A DNA stretch of 64,000 nt, taken from contig CP082962.1 of assembly GCA_021730285.1 (NCBI GenBank), positions 930,001-994,000 on the forward strand. The letters are read 5' to 3'. Positions within the stretch are counted from its first letter, which is position 1; each line of letters opens with the position of its first letter. The position numbers and the translations under genes are program-made. The DNA is from Desulfovibrio sp. JY (GTDB lineage Bacteria; Desulfobacterota; Desulfovibrionia; Desulfovibrionales; Desulfovibrionaceae). The notes under the pieces are model-generated. The model was not told the origin of the DNA, did not search any database, and saw only the letters and a program-made list of their open reading frames with translations. Shown piece after piece: positions 63,658 to 64,000 of the stretch.

Positions 63658-64000
63658 TCAGCGGGCCAGGCGCCGCCCCAAGCGCCGGGCCATTTCGGTC
63701 AGGCTCGCGGCCAGTCCGCCGACCTCGTCATGGCTGCGGACATTCAGGGTCGCGGTCAGCCGGCCCTCGGCCAGATCACGGGCAAAGGCGGCGCAGCGGC
63801 GCACCGGCAAGCCGAGCAGCGCGGCCATGGCCACGGCAAAGGCCAGCCCGAAAAGCAAAATGCCCCAGCCGGCGGCGCCGAGAACAAGCCGCAAGGCGCG
63901 AAGCGATCCGGCCAGCCGGCCAGCCTCACCCGCCACCTCGGCCAAAGACGCCCCGCCCAACCGGGCGGCCCCGGCCAGGGCGGCGTGTTCGGCCTCGAGA
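63658..64000 (-). CDS. Membrane protein ending in a HAMP domain (5' end outside window)
   Basis: The reading frame is open to the window edge, so the start is missing. What remains has a hydrophobic segment (LVLGAAGWGILLFGLAFAVAMAALLGL) followed by a HAMP domain (PVRRCAAFARDLAEGRL then DEVGGLAASLTEMARRL) and a stop codon just after it. HAMP domains usually pass signals to a kinase, methyl-accepting or cyclase domain, but none follows. The gene begins the transcript that contains the triplicated secreted protein. Confidence 0.75.
   Translation of the reverse strand, partial: LEAEHAALAGAARLGGASLAEVAGEAGRLAGSLRALRLVLGAAGWGILLFGLAFAVAMAALLGLPVRRCAAFARDLAEGRLTATLNVRSHDEVGGLAASLTEMARRLGRRLAR

Overview
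The window reads as chromosomal DNA of a high-GC sulfate-reducing deltaproteobacterium of the Desulfovibrionaceae (a Desulfovibrio or Solidesulfovibrio type). The evidence is a tetraheme cytochrome c3 with a signal peptide (55859-56242), a complete six-gene energy-converting Ech-type [NiFe] hydrogenase operon (19735-25025), a stand-alone AICAR transformylase instead of bifunctional PurH, and anaerobic-type cobalamin genes. I see no rRNA, tRNA, CRISPR array or prophage. The one clear mobile element is an IS110/IS1111-type insertion sequence at 58390-59841.

Layout. 1-4050: two GT4 glycosyltransferases and small proteins of unknown role. 4051-4537: a gene-free gap with a candidate structured RNA on the minus strand. 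4538-8969: an HDOD protein, a TPR protein and an HTH-multi-PAS regulator with a palindromic candidate operator next to its start codon. 8953-13472 (minus): nicotinamidase-like hydrolase, SGNH protein, plsY and an RNase II-type exonuclease. 13876-17922: nucleotide and replication genes (AICAR transformylase, purA, holB). 19735-25025 (minus): ech operon with its promoter and terminator. 25228-27676: a decayed hydrolase fragment, then groES-groEL behind a promoter and CIRCE operator. 27758-31888: DUF202 protein, secreted Cache protein and a CobC/CobD-CobQ fusion. 32104-36563: FmdB zinc ribbon, MucR-like regulator, small lipoprotein, and two OppD/OppF-type ATPases without permeases. 36673-43632: large GT-C membrane glycosyltransferase, BAX-inhibitor-like protein, a degenerate frameshifted lpxK relative and a LivJ-type binding lipoprotein. 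44129-53846: lysozyme-like protein, J-domain protein, CheX, DsbD, pentapeptide protein, GNAT, D,D-carboxypeptidase, a 52-residue lipoprotein and a histidine kinase. 53961-58247: cbiG, cobJ/cbiH, cytochrome c3 and an acidic coiled-coil protein. 58390-64000: the IS, a GH57-type hydrolase, a triplicated secreted protein and a truncated HAMP protein.

The most striking non-coding feature is a family of intergenic palindromes. I count 15 hairpins with paired substitutions in their arms. They occur singly, as tail-to-tail pairs of about 170 bp placed exactly between convergent genes (3219-3384, 31901-32070, 53201-53370, and a fourth split by the IS), or as part of a larger three-block element (1144-1470, 13510-13870, 33600-33960). 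One copy is read through as the N-terminus of a lipoprotein (42443-42483).

Functionally, the ech hydrogenase and cytochrome c3 belong to hydrogen and electron-transfer metabolism. The cobalamin genes are split between two sites. Several sensory genes (HTH-PAS, Cache, GAF-histidine kinase, CheX, HAMP) are scattered through the window.
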